64,000 nucleotides of DNA, from positions 1 through 64,000 of the forward strand of contig CALUGI010000003.1 of assembly GCA_944320135.1 (NCBI GenBank), in the 5' to 3' direction. The first letter of the stretch is position 1, and every line of letters begins with the position of its first letter. The stretch comes from an uncultured Phocaeicola sp. GTDB taxonomy: Bacteria; Bacteroidota; Bacteroidia; Bacteroidales; Bacteroidaceae. Of this stretch, positions 16,597 through 26,261 are shown piece after piece. Made by a program: the position numbers and the translations under genes. The notes under the pieces are model-generated. The model had not been told where the DNA came from. It saw only the letters and a program-made list of their open reading frames with translations, and searched no databases.

Positions 16597-16873
16597 ATTC
16601 TTCCTCTTTTATCGATTGCGAAAGTAGAAAAAATCAAGGAGCGAAGCAAGAATCAGAACGATTGTCCGGCTTTTTGCGGTTGCCGCTCGAATCCAGACCG
16701 ATTTCACGCACGACATTGCACCGAACTGCGGCGGCGCATCGAATGAAACCCGCGCGCCCGCTGACAGAAACGCGGGCGCATTCAAAACATTGCCAAACGT
16801 TTCATAATGAAAATATTTGAAGCGCGGCAAACAAATGTAGACACAAAATTTTCATTTCACAAACGGAAGTCGT

Positions 16874-16881
16874 TATCTTTG
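16874..16881 (+). promoter_or_regulatory. -7 box TATCTTTG of the fucosidase gene
   Basis: A perfect TAnnTTTG 21 bases before the ATG at 16903. It excludes an ATG at 16807 in the same frame. Confidence 0.7.
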
Positions 16882-16902
16882 CCTTCAAGAAAAAGAAAAC
16901 AC

Positions 16903-18960
16903 ATGAAACAGTTCGTATTCCTTCTCTGCCTCCTGCTGGCCCATGCCGCACAAGCGCAGACCTCCGATGCAGCGTTCCGCCAATGGCAGGACAACAAGTT
17001 TTCGATGTTCGTCCATTTCGGGCTTTATTCGGAATTAGGCGGCGTGTGGAAGGGGCGCCCCGTCACGGAGGGATACAGCGAACAGATTATGGCCTTCGCT
17101 CCTGTGCCGAAAAGCGAATACGAGGCGTTGGCGACACACTTCAACCCCGCACACTTCAACGCCGACTCCATCGCGGCCCTTGCCAAACGTGCCGGGATGC
17201 GTTCCGTCATCCTCACGGGCAAGCACCACGACGGGTTCTGCCTGTTCCGCACAAAGACCACCGGATACAACTTGCATGACGCATCGCCCTGCAAACGGGA
17301 CTTGGTGAAGGAAACGGCCGAAGCGTGCAAACGTGCAGGCCTGAACTTCGGACTCTATTTCTCGCTCATCGATTGGCATTATCCGTATGCCTCGCCCATG
17401 TCGTCCCACAACGCGGATTTCATCACTCCGGAACATCACGAATACACCAAAGCGCAACTGAAAGAATTGCTCGCCAACTACGGCCCCGTTTCGGAACTCT
17501 GGTTCGACATGGGTTCGAACACGCCGGAACAAAGCAAAGAACTCTACGAATTAGTGCATCGGCTCCAGCCTTCGTGTATGGTGAGCGGAAGGCTCGGAAA
17601 CGACCGATACGACTTCTGCGTGATGGAAGACAACCGATATCCGGACGCCACCCTCCAGACTCCGTGGCAGACATGCGCCTCGATGTTCGACGAAACATGG
17701 GGATACCGCTCCTGGCAGGAACGGAAAGACGCAGACGGAAAAGCGAAAGAAAAGATACGCGCGCTCATCAACGTAGCTTCCCACGGAGGGAACTACCTGC
17801 TGAACATCGGCCCCAACGGGCAAGGAAATGTGGTGCCTTTCGAACGGGAGGTGCTGGAAAACATCGGAAAATGGCTCGGACGCTACGGCTATGCAATCTA
17901 CGGAAGCAAGCCCTCCCCCTTCAACGAAGACTTCAATTGGGGAACCGCCACACGCAACGGGAAACAGCTCTACCTGTTCCTGTCGGGCAGCTATCCGAAA
18001 GACGGGAAAATCACCCTCCACATGCCGGGATATACATTGGAAAAGGGAGACGGAAAGATGGCCGCCTATCTGCAATACGGAGACGAGATTGTGCTTACCG
18101 TACCGGCATCCGCCTATAAGGACAGTCTGATTCATGTGCTTACTCTTGATTTCGACAAGGAAATCATGCCGCTCCCCGCAAAAGAAACAAGAAGCGCCGT
18201 ACTGTCCGCGCACAACGCAACTCCTTTATGCAGTTACTCCGGGATTGATTATTATACCAACTACAAGAGCACCGTCGGCTACGTCTGGAATTTCAACCAG
18301 ATTCTGCTGAAACAGCTCGATTTGATATACACCTTACAAGAAGCCGGAAGAAGCGTTGACCTGACTATCGATGACACGACTTACAACCTGACGCTCGATG
18401 AAGGGAAACCGCAGAAAATGACTCCCCTCCCCGGAACAGAATGGGGAGAACTCTACCTGTACGGACCGGAAAAAGGCTCGTTCAACGATTCTCCGAAAGA
18501 AAAGAAAGAATGGAAAAAGGTTGCAGAAAGAAACGGAACGATAGCCTGCAAACCTTTCGAGTCGTATTGGCTGATGCAGGAAGTCGAGTCTCCGCGTGCC
18601 CAACGAATCATGGTAGAAATAGGGGCCGGAAACGGAGTTGAAGTTTGCGTGAACGGAAAATCCGTCATGAAGCATCTGAATCCGTATCGCTGCACGTTCC
18701 GGAAAGAGCAAGTGATTCTTCCATTGAAGAAAGGGAGCAACCGGATAACAATCCGCCTTTACAACCGCTTCGAAGACCGGCTGCAATACCTTTTCCGCCC
18801 GGCCGAGACACCCGTCATCTACAGGAAAGAAGTCACCCTCCCGGAAATGCTGAACGGAAAGTCGCACACCGTAACCATCCGTCCGCACAATCCGGTATCC
18901 CCTCATGCCGATGCGGAACTTTCGAACCTGCGCATCCGGCTGAGAAGAATCGCGATGTGA
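16903..18960 (+). CDS. Alpha-L-fucosidase, GH29
   Basis: A 685-residue secreted glycosidase. A signal peptide (MKQFVFLLCLLLAHAAQAQ) is followed by the GH29 barrel: DNKFSMFVHFGLYS, RSVILTGKHHDGFCLF, and SELWFDMGSN with the likely nucleophile Asp (about residue 201). The rest (about 370-685) is beta-rich and probably holds accessory sandwich domains (KVAERNGTIACKPFESYW, NRITIRLYNRF). GH29 enzymes release terminal fucose from host glycans, milk oligosaccharides or plant xyloglucan. There are no adjacent SusCD genes, so it is not part of a visible polysaccharide locus. It ends 8 bases from the converging metF. Confidence 0.92.
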   Translation: MKQFVFLLCLLLAHAAQAQTSDAAFRQWQDNKFSMFVHFGLYSELGGVWKGRPVTEGYSEQIMAFAPVPKSEYEALATHFNPAHFNADSIAALAKRAGMRSVILTGKHHDGFCLFRTKTTGYNLHDASPCKRDLVKETAEACKRAGLNFGLYFSLIDWHYPYASPMSSHNADFITPEHHEYTKAQLKELLANYGPVSELWFDMGSNTPEQSKELYELVHRLQPSCMVSGRLGNDRYDFCVMEDNRYPDATLQTPWQTCASMFDETWGYRSWQERKDADGKAKEKIRALINVASHGGNYLLNIGPNGQGNVVPFEREVLENIGKWLGRYGYAIYGSKPSPFNEDFNWGTATRNGKQLYLFLSGSYPKDGKITLHMPGYTLEKGDGKMAAYLQYGDEIVLTVPASAYKDSLIHVLTLDFDKEIMPLPAKETRSAVLSAHNATPLCSYSGIDYYTNYKSTVGYVWNFNQILLKQLDLIYTLQEAGRSVDLTIDDTTYNLTLDEGKPQKMTPLPGTEWGELYLYGPEKGSFNDSPKEKKEWKKVAERNGTIACKPFESYWLMQEVESPRAQRIMVEIGAGNGVEVCVNGKSVMKHLNPYRCTFRKEQVILPLKKGSNRITIRLYNRFEDRLQYLFRPAETPVIYRKEVTLPEMLNGKSHTVTIRPHNPVSPHADAELSNLRIRLRRIAM

Positions 18961-18968
18961 GCTTTAAC

Positions 18969-19931
18969 TCAATAAACAGCTTCCGCAATCTTCCGCACAC
19001 TCTCTGACGCAAGGAGCGTATAGAAATGAAGTCCCGGCACGCCGTGGCGAATCAGGTCCTTGCACTGCTCGATGCCCCACTCCACACCTACGGCCTTCAC
19101 TTCGTCGTCCGTCTTGCACGTGCGGAGTTCCTCGGCCAGCGGCTCCGGAATATCTGTGCGGAACACGCGCGGAAGCACCGTAAGCTGGCTTTTCAGCACC
19201 ACCGGCTTGATGCCCGGAATAATCGGCACGCTGATGCCTTCTTTGCGGCAACGCTCTACAAACGAATAATATTTCTCGTTGTCGAAAAACATCTGCGTCA
19301 CCACATAGTCGGCTCCGTTGCGCACTTTTTCTTTCAGATAGAAGATGTCCGACTCCATGTTGGGAGCTTCCTCGTGCTTCTCCGGATAGCAGGCCATCCC
19401 GTAGGAGAAAGGAGTTTCGATGCCCTCAATCTTCGACCCGTCGAGCGCGATGCCCTGATTGAACAGGTTCACCTGTTGCTGAAGGTCGGTGGCATGTTCG
19501 TGATACAAGTCTTTGTCTTTGGCCGGAATGTCCAGCGACTTTGCGTCTCCGCGCAGAAGCAACAAGTTGGAAATGCCCAAGAAGTTCAAATCGAGCAGCG
19601 CATACTCCGTCTCTTCCTTGGTGAATCCTTTGCAGATGATGTGCGGCACCGCCTGAATGCCATACTTGTTCTGGATGGCCGCAGCCACCGCCACCGTACC
19701 CGGACGCTTGCGCACCGTAGCTTTCTTCAGGTTGCCGTCGGGTTGGGGCACGTAGACAATCTCGCTGTGATGCGAAGTGATGTTGATGTATTTCGGTTCA
19801 AACTCTTTCAGCTTGTCGATTACGTTATATACTTTCTGGATGCTGTTGCCCTTCAACGGAGGCAATATCTCGAACGAGAAGACTGGTCTCCCGTCACGCT
19901 TGTTTTCATCTATAAAATCACGGACTTTCAT
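18969..19931 (-). CDS. metF: Methylenetetrahydrofolate reductase
   Basis: A 320-residue flavoprotein that makes 5-methyl-THF for methionine synthesis. It starts MKVRDFIDENKRDGRPVFSFEILPP, where the conserved Glu of FEILPP is catalytic. It also has INITSHHS, GVILLRGD-like NLLLLRGD, SYGMACYPEKHEEAPN and TQMFFDNEKYYSFVERC. The length is that of a bacterial MetF. It has a single-gene promoter (TACCTTTG at 19956-19963) and no riboswitch is visible in the 30-base leader. It converges with the fucosidase gene. Confidence 0.96.
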   Translation of the reverse strand: MKVRDFIDENKRDGRPVFSFEILPPLKGNSIQKVYNVIDKLKEFEPKYINITSHHSEIVYVPQPDGNLKKATVRKRPGTVAVAAAIQNKYGIQAVPHIICKGFTKEETEYALLDLNFLGISNLLLLRGDAKSLDIPAKDKDLYHEHATDLQQQVNLFNQGIALDGSKIEGIETPFSYGMACYPEKHEEAPNMESDIFYLKEKVRNGADYVVTQMFFDNEKYYSFVERCRKEGISVPIIPGIKPVVLKSQLTVLPRVFRTDIPEPLAEELRTCKTDDEVKAVGVEWGIEQCKDLIRHGVPGLHFYTLLASESVRKIAEAVY

Positions 19932-19955
19932 AACTGTATTTCATATTTTCAAGCA

Positions 19956-19963
19956 CAAAGGTA
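19956..19963 (-). promoter_or_regulatory. -7 box TACCTTTG of metF
   Basis: A perfect TAnnTTTG, 24 bases before the ATG at 19931. Confidence 0.7.
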
Positions 19964-20170
19964 ACGAATCCTTAAAGAAACGGACAAATATTATCCGTTT
20001 TTTTAAGGATTCAATCTTTTTTCTTCAGCTTTCTTCCGACAATCCTTGCTCTAACCGCAATCGTTACCCAACCTGTCGGCAAAAACCATCCGACTTGACC
20101 GCACACCTCCGAACGCTTGGGCGCACAAAACCGCCACGACATGCCGTCAAACTCCGAGGGCTTCCGTCGG

Positions 20171-20581
20171 CTATTCCAGCCCGTCTACATCCAGCGCTTC
20201 GCTTTTCCGGTAGCCGGAGCTGGTGAGGACGGCTATCAGCTGCAAGTCTTCGTCCACAATGCGCACCTCGATGAAAGGGATGCGCGCGTGGTTGAACACC
20301 TCGTTCGCTTCGGCGTAGATGTAGCCCTTGCGGGCGGGGCGAAGAAACGTTATGTGCGCGTTGAGCGAAAGCGTGAGCCGTTCACGGCTATTGGCTACCG
20401 CCGCAAAAGCAAGGTCGGCCAGAGTGAACAAGGCGCCGCCCTGACACACTCCACCGGCATTCAGATGATTGTCCGTCACCTCCATCCGGGCCTTGGCATA
20501 TCCCGGACTGATTTCAAGCAGTTCCGCTCCGGCACAGGCCGCGAAACGGTCGTGCGAGAGCATTTCTTTCAGTGTTCCCAT
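20171..20581 (-). CDS. PaaI-type hotdog thioesterase
   Basis: A 136-residue protein of the hotdog fold, PaaI/YbgC-like acyl-CoA thioesterase family. The signature is HLNAGGVCQGGALFTLADLA (about residues 39-58), with the catalytic acidic residue in TLAD, and LNAHITFLRPARKGYIYAEA. It lies 7 bases behind the Smr gene, so the two form an operon. The substrate is unknown. Confidence 0.88.
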   Translation of the reverse strand: MGTLKEMLSHDRFAACAGAELLEISPGYAKARMEVTDNHLNAGGVCQGGALFTLADLAFAAVANSRERLTLSLNAHITFLRPARKGYIYAEANEVFNHARIPFIEVRIVDEDLQLIAVLTSSGYRKSEALDVDGLE

Positions 20582-20588
20582 AGCAGTT

Positions 20589-21635
20589 TTAATGTATTGT
20601 AACCATCGTGGCTCCGAAACCGTATTCGCGGAACGAAGCGTCCTGACTGGTATAAGTCTTGTATTTGCGTTTCAACTCGTCGAGGATGGCGCGGCGCAAC
20701 ACCCCGTCGCCCTTTCCGTGGATAAACACGATGCGCTGTCCTTTCTTGTTCCTGAACTCATCGAGTGTCTTGCGGAACACATCGAGCTGATAGTTCAGCA
20801 TCTCCGAATTGCTCATCCCGGTCGTATCGTCCAGCAGTTCATGGATATGCAGGTCAATCTCCACAATATCGTTCTTCACCTTGTGCTGCTTTTTCTGCGG
20901 ACGGACAGGCTCCGCCTCCGGCTTCTGCAGCAAGGCCGTCTTGATGTCGTCGGCAGAGACGTACACCTGCTTCACCGTCTCGTCGTCCTTCACCACATCA
21001 TAAATCAGCGCAGGCTCCGCGAAGAAGTCGGACGGCTGGAACGTGTGCAGCTTGTAGAACTTCACGGTATCGATGCGGAACTCCTGACACACGGCCGGCT
21101 TCAACAGGAAGGTACGGTCGTCCTTATAGGCGAGAATCTGCACGGCCACATGCTCCAGCGCGTTCAGTTCCGATTTGTCGAACTCCTCGATATGCTGCTT
21201 CATGTTGGGCTTCACGGTGCCCCGGCTCCGCAATGTCCAGCTTTTCCCTTCGGCCGACAGATAAAGATAATCGATAAAATAATTGCTGTCGTTGACGAGG
21301 TACGCATCAAACGCCGTAGACGAAATGGACTTCACGTCCTGCGGCACGAAAGCCAGAAACACGTTGAGCACATCGTTTCCACGGATTTCCGGCGCGCGGT
21401 AGGCAACGGGGCGTTCGTCTTCCTTTTCTTCTTCCGGCTCCGGAGCAGAGGGTTTCGGAGCGGCTTGCTTCGGAATATTGTACTCGTCGGTCTGCACCAC
21501 CACGCACTCCTTCACTAACATCGGAATCTCGAACCCGTCTTCGTCGGCCACCAACGCCACGTCCTTGCCTCTAAATCCCGTTACGACACCGCCTCCCACT
21601 TCGCTCAGGAAGCGCACTTTATCTCCTATCTTCAT
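20589..21635 (-). CDS. DUF2027 / Smr-domain protein (MutS2-like C-terminus)
   Basis: A 348-residue cytoplasmic protein. The N-terminus ([21 protein letters not shown], about 1-60) is the DUF2027 beta domain. The C-terminal 80 residues are an Smr nuclease-like domain: [12 protein letters not shown] (DLH motif), [13 protein letters not shown] and [15 protein letters not shown] (HGKG). Smr domains cut or bind nucleic acids in mismatch repair and in ribosome rescue; which applies here is not known. The start is the ATG at 21635, 24 bases from the -7 box TACATTTG (21659-21666). Followed by the thioesterase gene. Confidence 0.88.
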   Translation of the reverse strand: MKIGDKVRFLSEVGGGVVTGFRGKDVALVADEDGFEIPMLVKECVVVQTDEYNIPKQAAPKPSAPEPEEEKEDERPVAYRAPEIRGNDVLNVFLAFVPQDVKSISSTAFDAYLVNDSNYFIDYLYLSAEGKSWTLRSRGTVKPNMKQHIEEFDKSELNALEHVAVQILAYKDDRTFLLKPAVCQEFRIDTVKFYKLHTFQPSDFFAEPALIYDVVKDDETVKQVYVSADDIKTALLQKPEAEPVRPQKKQHKVKNDIVEIDLHIHELLDDTTGMSNSEMLNYQLDVFRKTLDEFRNKKGQRIVFIHGKGDGVLRRAILDELKRKYKTYTSQDASFREYGFGATMVTIH

Positions 21636-21658
21636 ATTGTTCCGTTTTTTGATTCCGA

Positions 21659-21666
21659 CAAATGTA
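21659..21666 (-). promoter_or_regulatory. -7 box TACATTTG of the Smr/thioesterase operon
   Basis: A perfect TAnnTTTG upstream of the ATG at 21635. Confidence 0.7.
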
Positions 21667-21799
21667 CGCACTTTCGGGATAAAAGCCAACGAAGGACGGC
21701 GGAAAAAATCCGAAACGCCGCCGCGTTCGTATTCTTTCGCGGCAGCGTTTCAAGCCTTTCCCCGCCCGCTTTTCGGAAAGGGCGAAGCCGACACGGAGT

Positions 21800-22888
21800 T
21801 TAAAAGCCCAACTCCCCGACCGCCTCTATCAGCCGGAGGAAGTCGGCCGGGAACACGTCGCCGATATTTCCGATACGGAACGTGTCCGCTTGGGATATTT
21901 TCCCCGGATAAATGACGAACCCCTTCGCCTTCAACGCATAATAGAAGGACTTGAAATCGAAGTCCGCATTCGGATAATAGAAGGAGGTGATGACCGGAGA
22001 CTGCTCATTGTCGGGAAGCAAAGTCTTGAAACCCAGCGAACGCATCCCCTCGACCAGCACACTGTGGTTCTCGCAATAGCGGGCATGACGGGCCTTCACC
22101 CCTCCCTCAACCTGCAGTTCCTTCAACGCCTGCATGAAAGCGCGCACCACGTGGGTAGGCGAAGTGAAACGCCATTTCCCATGTCCTTTCTCCATCGTCT
22201 CCCACTGGTCATAGAGGTCGAGCGACAAGGAGCGGGCCACTCCCCTGCATTGCTCCAGCGACGAACGGCGGGCAATGACGAACCCGAATCCTGGAACGCC
22301 CTGGATGCACTTGTTTGCGCTGCTTATCAGGAAATCGATTCCCAAAGCCGCCATATCAACAGGTACGCCCCCGAAGCTGCTCATGGCATCCACAATCAGC
22401 GCTTTCCCGTGCGCCTTGACCGTTTTCGCGATTTCTTCCAGCGGATTCAGCACGCCCGTGGTCGTTTCGCAATGCACCACCGACACATGAGTCACTTCCG
22501 GATGCGCGCCCAGATATTCGTCAATCCTTTTCGGGTCAACCGCTTGCGTCTCGTCAAACGACATCACATGGCAATTCAAACGGTAATAGCCGGCAATCTC
22601 TCCCATACGCTTCCCGTATGCGCCGTTGGCCGCCACAAGCAAATGGTCTTCAGGACGCACCGCCGAGCCCAAGGCAGCCTCCACGCAAAACGTCCCGCTC
22701 CCCTGCATCAGCACGGCGGTATATTCATCCGGGCGGCTGCTCGCCAATTCCACTAACTGCTTGCGGATAACCTCCACAATGCCGAGATTATAGTCTTCGT
22801 CCCATGTACACCAGTCGCTCATCATGGCTTCCTTTACGGTCTCGCTTGTGGTCAAAGGACCGGGAGTCAACAATAAATAAGGTCTCAT
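21800..22888 (-). CDS. phnW: 2-aminoethylphosphonate-pyruvate transaminase
   Basis: A 362-residue PLP enzyme that moves the amino group of 2-aminoethylphosphonate (AEP) to pyruvate, giving phosphonoacetaldehyde and alanine. It begins [15 protein letters not shown], has [28 protein letters not shown] and the PLP lysine Lys193 in [14 protein letters not shown]. The length is normal. It is the last gene of a three-gene operon, 14 bases behind phnX, whose enzyme uses its product. Confidence 0.95.
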   Translation of the reverse strand: MRPYLLLTPGPLTTSETVKEAMMSDWCTWDEDYNLGIVEVIRKQLVELASSRPDEYTAVLMQGSGTFCVEAALGSAVRPEDHLLVAANGAYGKRMGEIAGYYRLNCHVMSFDETQAVDPKRIDEYLGAHPEVTHVSVVHCETTTGVLNPLEEIAKTVKAHGKALIVDAMSSFGGVPVDMAALGIDFLISSANKCIQGVPGFGFVIARRSSLEQCRGVARSLSLDLYDQWETMEKGHGKWRFTSPTHVVRAFMQALKELQVEGGVKARHARYCENHSVLVEGMRSLGFKTLLPDNEQSPVITSFYYPNADFDFKSFYYALKAKGFVIYPGKISQADTFRIGNIGDVFPADFLRLIEAVGELGF

Positions 22889-22902
22889 AATCTTTCTGCT
22901 TT

Positions 22903-23700
22903 TTACACGTTTTCATTCATTCTTTTCTCAATGCTCTCAATCAGTGCCGGGAGTTCCTCTATGGAATCCACCACATAGTGCGCCCCGGCCGTATACATGC
23001 GGTATCTCACGTCCAGCATCCGCCTTTTCAGTTCGTCGGCAGGCAGGGCATTCACTTCATCTTCTGTCAGGCCAAGCTCGTTGCTTCCCAACACGACGCC
23101 TGCGCTCCACACACCTGCGTTCACTCCTTCCCTGATGTCAGAAATCGTATCTCCGTATTTCAGAACGGAAAAACGGGAAGGGACGGCGAGGTCACACATG
23201 TTCTTGTAAATCATATAAGGATAAGGGCGGCCCGCCGGAAGTCCGTCGGAAGTGACGCAATTGTCCACCCGGTAACCCTGTTCGGCTGCGGCGGGAATCA
23301 CGATGTCCATCATCTCCTTCGTATATCCGGTAGTCGAACCGATGAGGATTCCCCTCCCGCGCAACAAGTCGATGGTCTCCACCACTTTCGAGATAGGCCC
23401 CGAATAGCTGCGCAAAGAAGCGAACAGCAGACGCTGGAACTCGGCGTAGCAAGCCTGAATGTCGTTCTCGTTATAGTCGCGCCCGTATTTCTTGCGGAAA
23501 GCGTCCTTCACACGTTCAATCCGGAACAAAGCCCGGATTTCCTCAATCTTGGTCAAGCCCATGTGGGCGCGCGTCTCGGCAGCAGTCACCTCAAGCCCCA
23601 ACGACTTGAAGCCCTCAATAAAAGCGGACACGGGCGCAAAGCAACCATAGTCTACGGCGGTACCTGCCCAGTCCAGAATCACACATTCAATTCTTTTCAT
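22903..23700 (-). CDS. phnX: Phosphonoacetaldehyde hydrolase (phosphonatase)
   Basis: A 265-residue HAD-superfamily enzyme that splits phosphonoacetaldehyde into acetaldehyde and phosphate. It starts [19 protein letters not shown] with nucleophile Asp10. The Schiff-base lysine is Lys51 in [14 protein letters not shown], the feature that separates phosphonatase from other HAD enzymes. Also typical are [12 protein letters not shown] and [18 protein letters not shown]. Its ATG overlaps the stop of the upstream transporter by four bases (ATGA), which suggests translational coupling. Confidence 0.95.
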   Translation of the reverse strand: MKRIECVILDWAGTAVDYGCFAPVSAFIEGFKSLGLEVTAAETRAHMGLTKIEEIRALFRIERVKDAFRKKYGRDYNENDIQACYAEFQRLLFASLRSYSGPISKVVETIDLLRGRGILIGSTTGYTKEMMDIVIPAAAEQGYRVDNCVTSDGLPAGRPYPYMIYKNMCDLAVPSRFSVLKYGDTISDIREGVNAGVWSAGVVLGSNELGLTEDEVNALPADELKRRMLDVRYRMYTAGAHYVVDSIEELPALIESIEKRMNENV

Positions 23701-25061
23701 ATCGCATTTGTCATTAAATAATTGTTTTTCGTCTTCTCTACATCTTCTCCGGCCTCTGCCGCTTCGCCCAAAGCGAAAGCATCCGGATTTTTTCGGAACC
23801 GCTTGTCGGCATGTATCATATAAACCAGCGACCCGACAAAGGCCAGACAACAAGCGACGCCGATATAGACGCTCATCTGATTGTAAAACAATGCCCAATC
23901 GACATGGGAGGCACAGGCTTCCTTAAACACCAGCAAGGCCAGCGTGCCCATATATCCCACAAAATCAATGGTAATGATGAAGAAACCCACGTTTCCGCGT
24001 ATCTTGAAACAGGCGATGAACCGCTCGAAGAAAATAGTCTGGAAGCTCAAATAGGCCATGTCGAGACAAAGGCTCTGAAGAAAGAGCCAGACGTTGACGG
24101 GCAACTGCATCCGCTCGAAATTGGCGGCCACAAACGCCAGCGTGCCCATACCCGCTATCGAAAGGACAAGCAGCACACAGAGCACTTTCAGGTGGTTGTA
24201 GGTGGTGGCGAGCAAGGCGAAAACGGCCAGCAACACCAAAGTGGCAATCGAATCAATCTGCGCAAAAGCCCACGAAGATACTGTGCTTACATCGATGATG
24301 CACACAATGAAATCTTCTTTCACGTCGCGCTGCACGGTCAGGAGCAAGTTGGCAGCAAACAACATCAGCAATACCGGCATGAACTTCCGAAAAAGCACCC
24401 AACGCTGGCGGCCGTCCAACGTGACACGCACCGAACGCGAAGCGATGTCCGCTTCGGTAGGTTTGGGGAACTTCGTCATGGTCCATCCTAATACGCACAG
24501 GAGAGGAAAGGCAAACGCACCTATCAAGGCCGGCATCCAAAACTCGCTCACGTGAAGGCTGTTGACGGCATACAGCCCCATCGACTTGGCCACGCCCGAA
24601 CTCAGCGCCATGCTTACGCCCATGATGCTTGCCAGAATATCGGTGGTGCGCCGCCCTTCGAGGAAACTGAAAATCACTCCCCACATGCACCCCAACGACA
24701 GGCCGTTGAAGAACAGCGCCGCAATGTTATAAGGCGCAGGAAACAATCCGAAAACGAGCAGCGAAATTTCTGAAAGCGCGGCCGAGTTTATGACAAACTT
24801 CAGGCGGCTTTCCGGCTTCAGTTCCGAGATATATTTGATTCCCATAAGTTTGGCCGTCACATAACCGAGCAACTGAACGACACTGACCGCAATCTTATAG
24901 TCCATGCCCGCCACCTGCATCCCCTCAAACTCGGCAGCCGTAAAGGGCTTGCGAAGCGCATAAACCAGCGAATAAGACAGCAAAGCCGTTCCGCCTGCCC
25001 AGAGCACGAACAACCAATCGGGCATATATTTCTGATTTCCGCCATGCAACGATGATTCCAT
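23697..25061 (-). CDS. DUF5690 family membrane transporter, probably for 2-aminoethylphosphonate
   Basis: A 454-residue MFS-like protein with about 12 hydrophobic segments. It has a typical early motif (YALRKPFTAAEFEGM) and a central cytoplasmic loop (TMTKFPKPTEADIASRS...GRQRWVLFRKF). It matches what is called DUF5690 in Bacteroidetes. It is the first gene of the AEP operon and its stop overlaps the phnX start (ATGA). Transport of AEP or of a related phosphonate is inferred from this context only. The start at 25061 lies 24 bases after the -7 box TACATTTG. A GTG-type start further up would lie over or before the promoter. Confidence 0.82.
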   Translation of the reverse strand: MESSLHGGNQKYMPDWLFVLWAGGTALLSYSLVYALRKPFTAAEFEGMQVAGMDYKIAVSVVQLLGYVTAKLMGIKYISELKPESRLKFVINSAALSEISLLVFGLFPAPYNIAALFFNGLSLGCMWGVIFSFLEGRRTTDILASIMGVSMALSSGVAKSMGLYAVNSLHVSEFWMPALIGAFAFPLLCVLGWTMTKFPKPTEADIASRSVRVTLDGRQRWVLFRKFMPVLLMLFAANLLLTVQRDVKEDFIVCIIDVSTVSSWAFAQIDSIATLVLLAVFALLATTYNHLKVLCVLLVLSIAGMGTLAFVAANFERMQLPVNVWLFLQSLCLDMAYLSFQTIFFERFIACFKIRGNVGFFIITIDFVGYMGTLALLVFKEACASHVDWALFYNQMSVYIGVACCLAFVGSLVYMIHADKRFRKNPDAFALGEAAEAGEDVEKTKNNYLMTNAI

Positions 25062-25084
25062 ATACGTTTTATTTGTTTTCGGCG

Positions 25085-25092
25085 CAAATGTA
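25085..25092 (-). promoter_or_regulatory. -7 box TACATTTG of the phosphonate operon
   Basis: A perfect TAnnTTTG 24 bases before the ATG at 25061. Confidence 0.7.
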
Positions 25093-25298
25093 GAAAGCGG
25101 GGACGAAGGGAAAAATGAATAAACCATGAATCATAATCCTGCAACAATTCAGAAACATTCATGAAACGGAACTCTCACACGAACGAAACGGGAACGACAT
25201 GCCTTTGAAACCGGATTGTAACATTGCAGGAAAACCGCATTCCGAAATTATTCGTACCTTTACGCAGTGAAACGGGAACCGCAAAAACGAAAAAGAAT

Positions 25299-26186
25299 AT
25301 GGACGAACTGAAAGGAATATACGAACGTATCTGTTTCCTCCGGCAAAAAGGAGTCAAAATGAAAGAAATAGCCGAAAAGTCCGGCTTCTCCCCCAGCGTA
25401 CTGTCGGCCATCTATTCCACCGTATTGCCCGCCTATTTCAAGGAACTCCAAAAAGGATGCGAAGAAAACGAAGCGCTCGACAAGGCATTGGTGTGGGTGA
25501 ACAACGTTTCGAAGAAGAAGCTGCTCGGATCGCTTTCCGTTCTCAAAAATGTCCTGTTCACGATGAACGCCGTCCCTCAAAAGCAAAAAGAGACATCGGC
25601 AAACCCGTTTCTTGACGCGTTGGACTGCAACATGAAAGAAAGCGTGAACCAGATAACCAACTACAGCGGGATTTATCTGAGCTACAGCGTATCGTCGAGC
25701 AGCAAAGCCATGAAAATCGAGCCATACCTCATCGCACCCTCCGAAAACGGGAATTATGTAGAAGTCGGGCACCAGAACGTATACGGAACCACGCACTGGG
25801 GCGCAGCCATGATGAACGGGCAAAACCACCTTTACCTGACGTTCAACGAAAGCCAGCCGCCCCAGCTGACCTTGTTCTACATCTGTCTGAAAATTCCCAT
25901 GTACGACCGCCCTCCTTTCTTGCGGGGCATCTACACATGCTGTGACTACAATTATAATCCGATAGCTCGAAGAATCTTGTTCGTGAAAGCCACGGACAGC
26001 GTGAGCCGAGAAGAATTCCTGAAACTGAAAGGAATCCTGAAAAGCCGCGAATCGCTCGACGAAAAGGAGATACGATATTATGACTATACGTGCAGGCCGG
26101 AAGATGTCATCCGGACGTGCAACATTCCTTCACCTCAAATGACGGACAATGACCTCGAAACGGAAAAGAAATTCCTCGGCTTCTGA
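25299..26186 (+). CDS. Helix-turn-helix protein of a Bacteroidetes-specific type
   Basis: A 295-residue protein. The N-terminal 50 residues hold a helix-turn-helix (KMKEIAEKSGFSPSVLSAIY, about residues 20-40). The remaining 240 residues are a mixed domain I cannot place (NYSGIYLSYSVSSSSKAMKI, TLFYICLKIPMYDRPPFLRG). Together they resemble sensor/regulator proteins in which a large ligand domain is fused to a small DNA-binding one. It diverges from the phosphonate operon (238 bases between starts), so it may regulate that operon, but no operator was recognised. A -7 box with one mismatch, TACCTTTA, is at 25255-25262. Confidence 0.7.
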   Translation: MDELKGIYERICFLRQKGVKMKEIAEKSGFSPSVLSAIYSTVLPAYFKELQKGCEENEALDKALVWVNNVSKKKLLGSLSVLKNVLFTMNAVPQKQKETSANPFLDALDCNMKESVNQITNYSGIYLSYSVSSSSKAMKIEPYLIAPSENGNYVEVGHQNVYGTTHWGAAMMNGQNHLYLTFNESQPPQLTLFYICLKIPMYDRPPFLRGIYTCCDYNYNPIARRILFVKATDSVSREEFLKLKGILKSRESLDEKEIRYYDYTCRPEDVIRTCNIPSPQMTDNDLETEKKFLGF

Positions 26187-26229
26187 TTTTCATTTTCCGC
26201 AAATGACGTGATAATTCCATCGAAATGCG

Positions 26230-26237
26230 TACCTTTG
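26230..26237 (+). promoter_or_regulatory. -7 box TACCTTTG of queA
   Basis: A perfect TAnnTTTG 25 bases before the ATG at 26262. It excludes a GTG at 26208. Confidence 0.72.
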
Positions 26238-26261
26238 CCGACACATTTTACGATTGCCAAC

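Noticed and set aside
19026-19964. A 312-codon open frame on the plus strand
   Set aside because: Antisense to metF, which is certain.
23701-23898. Longer phnX protein from an upstream start
   Set aside because: The added residues overlap the transporter gene in another frame and are unlike any phosphonatase N-terminus; [14 protein letters not shown] is the normal start.
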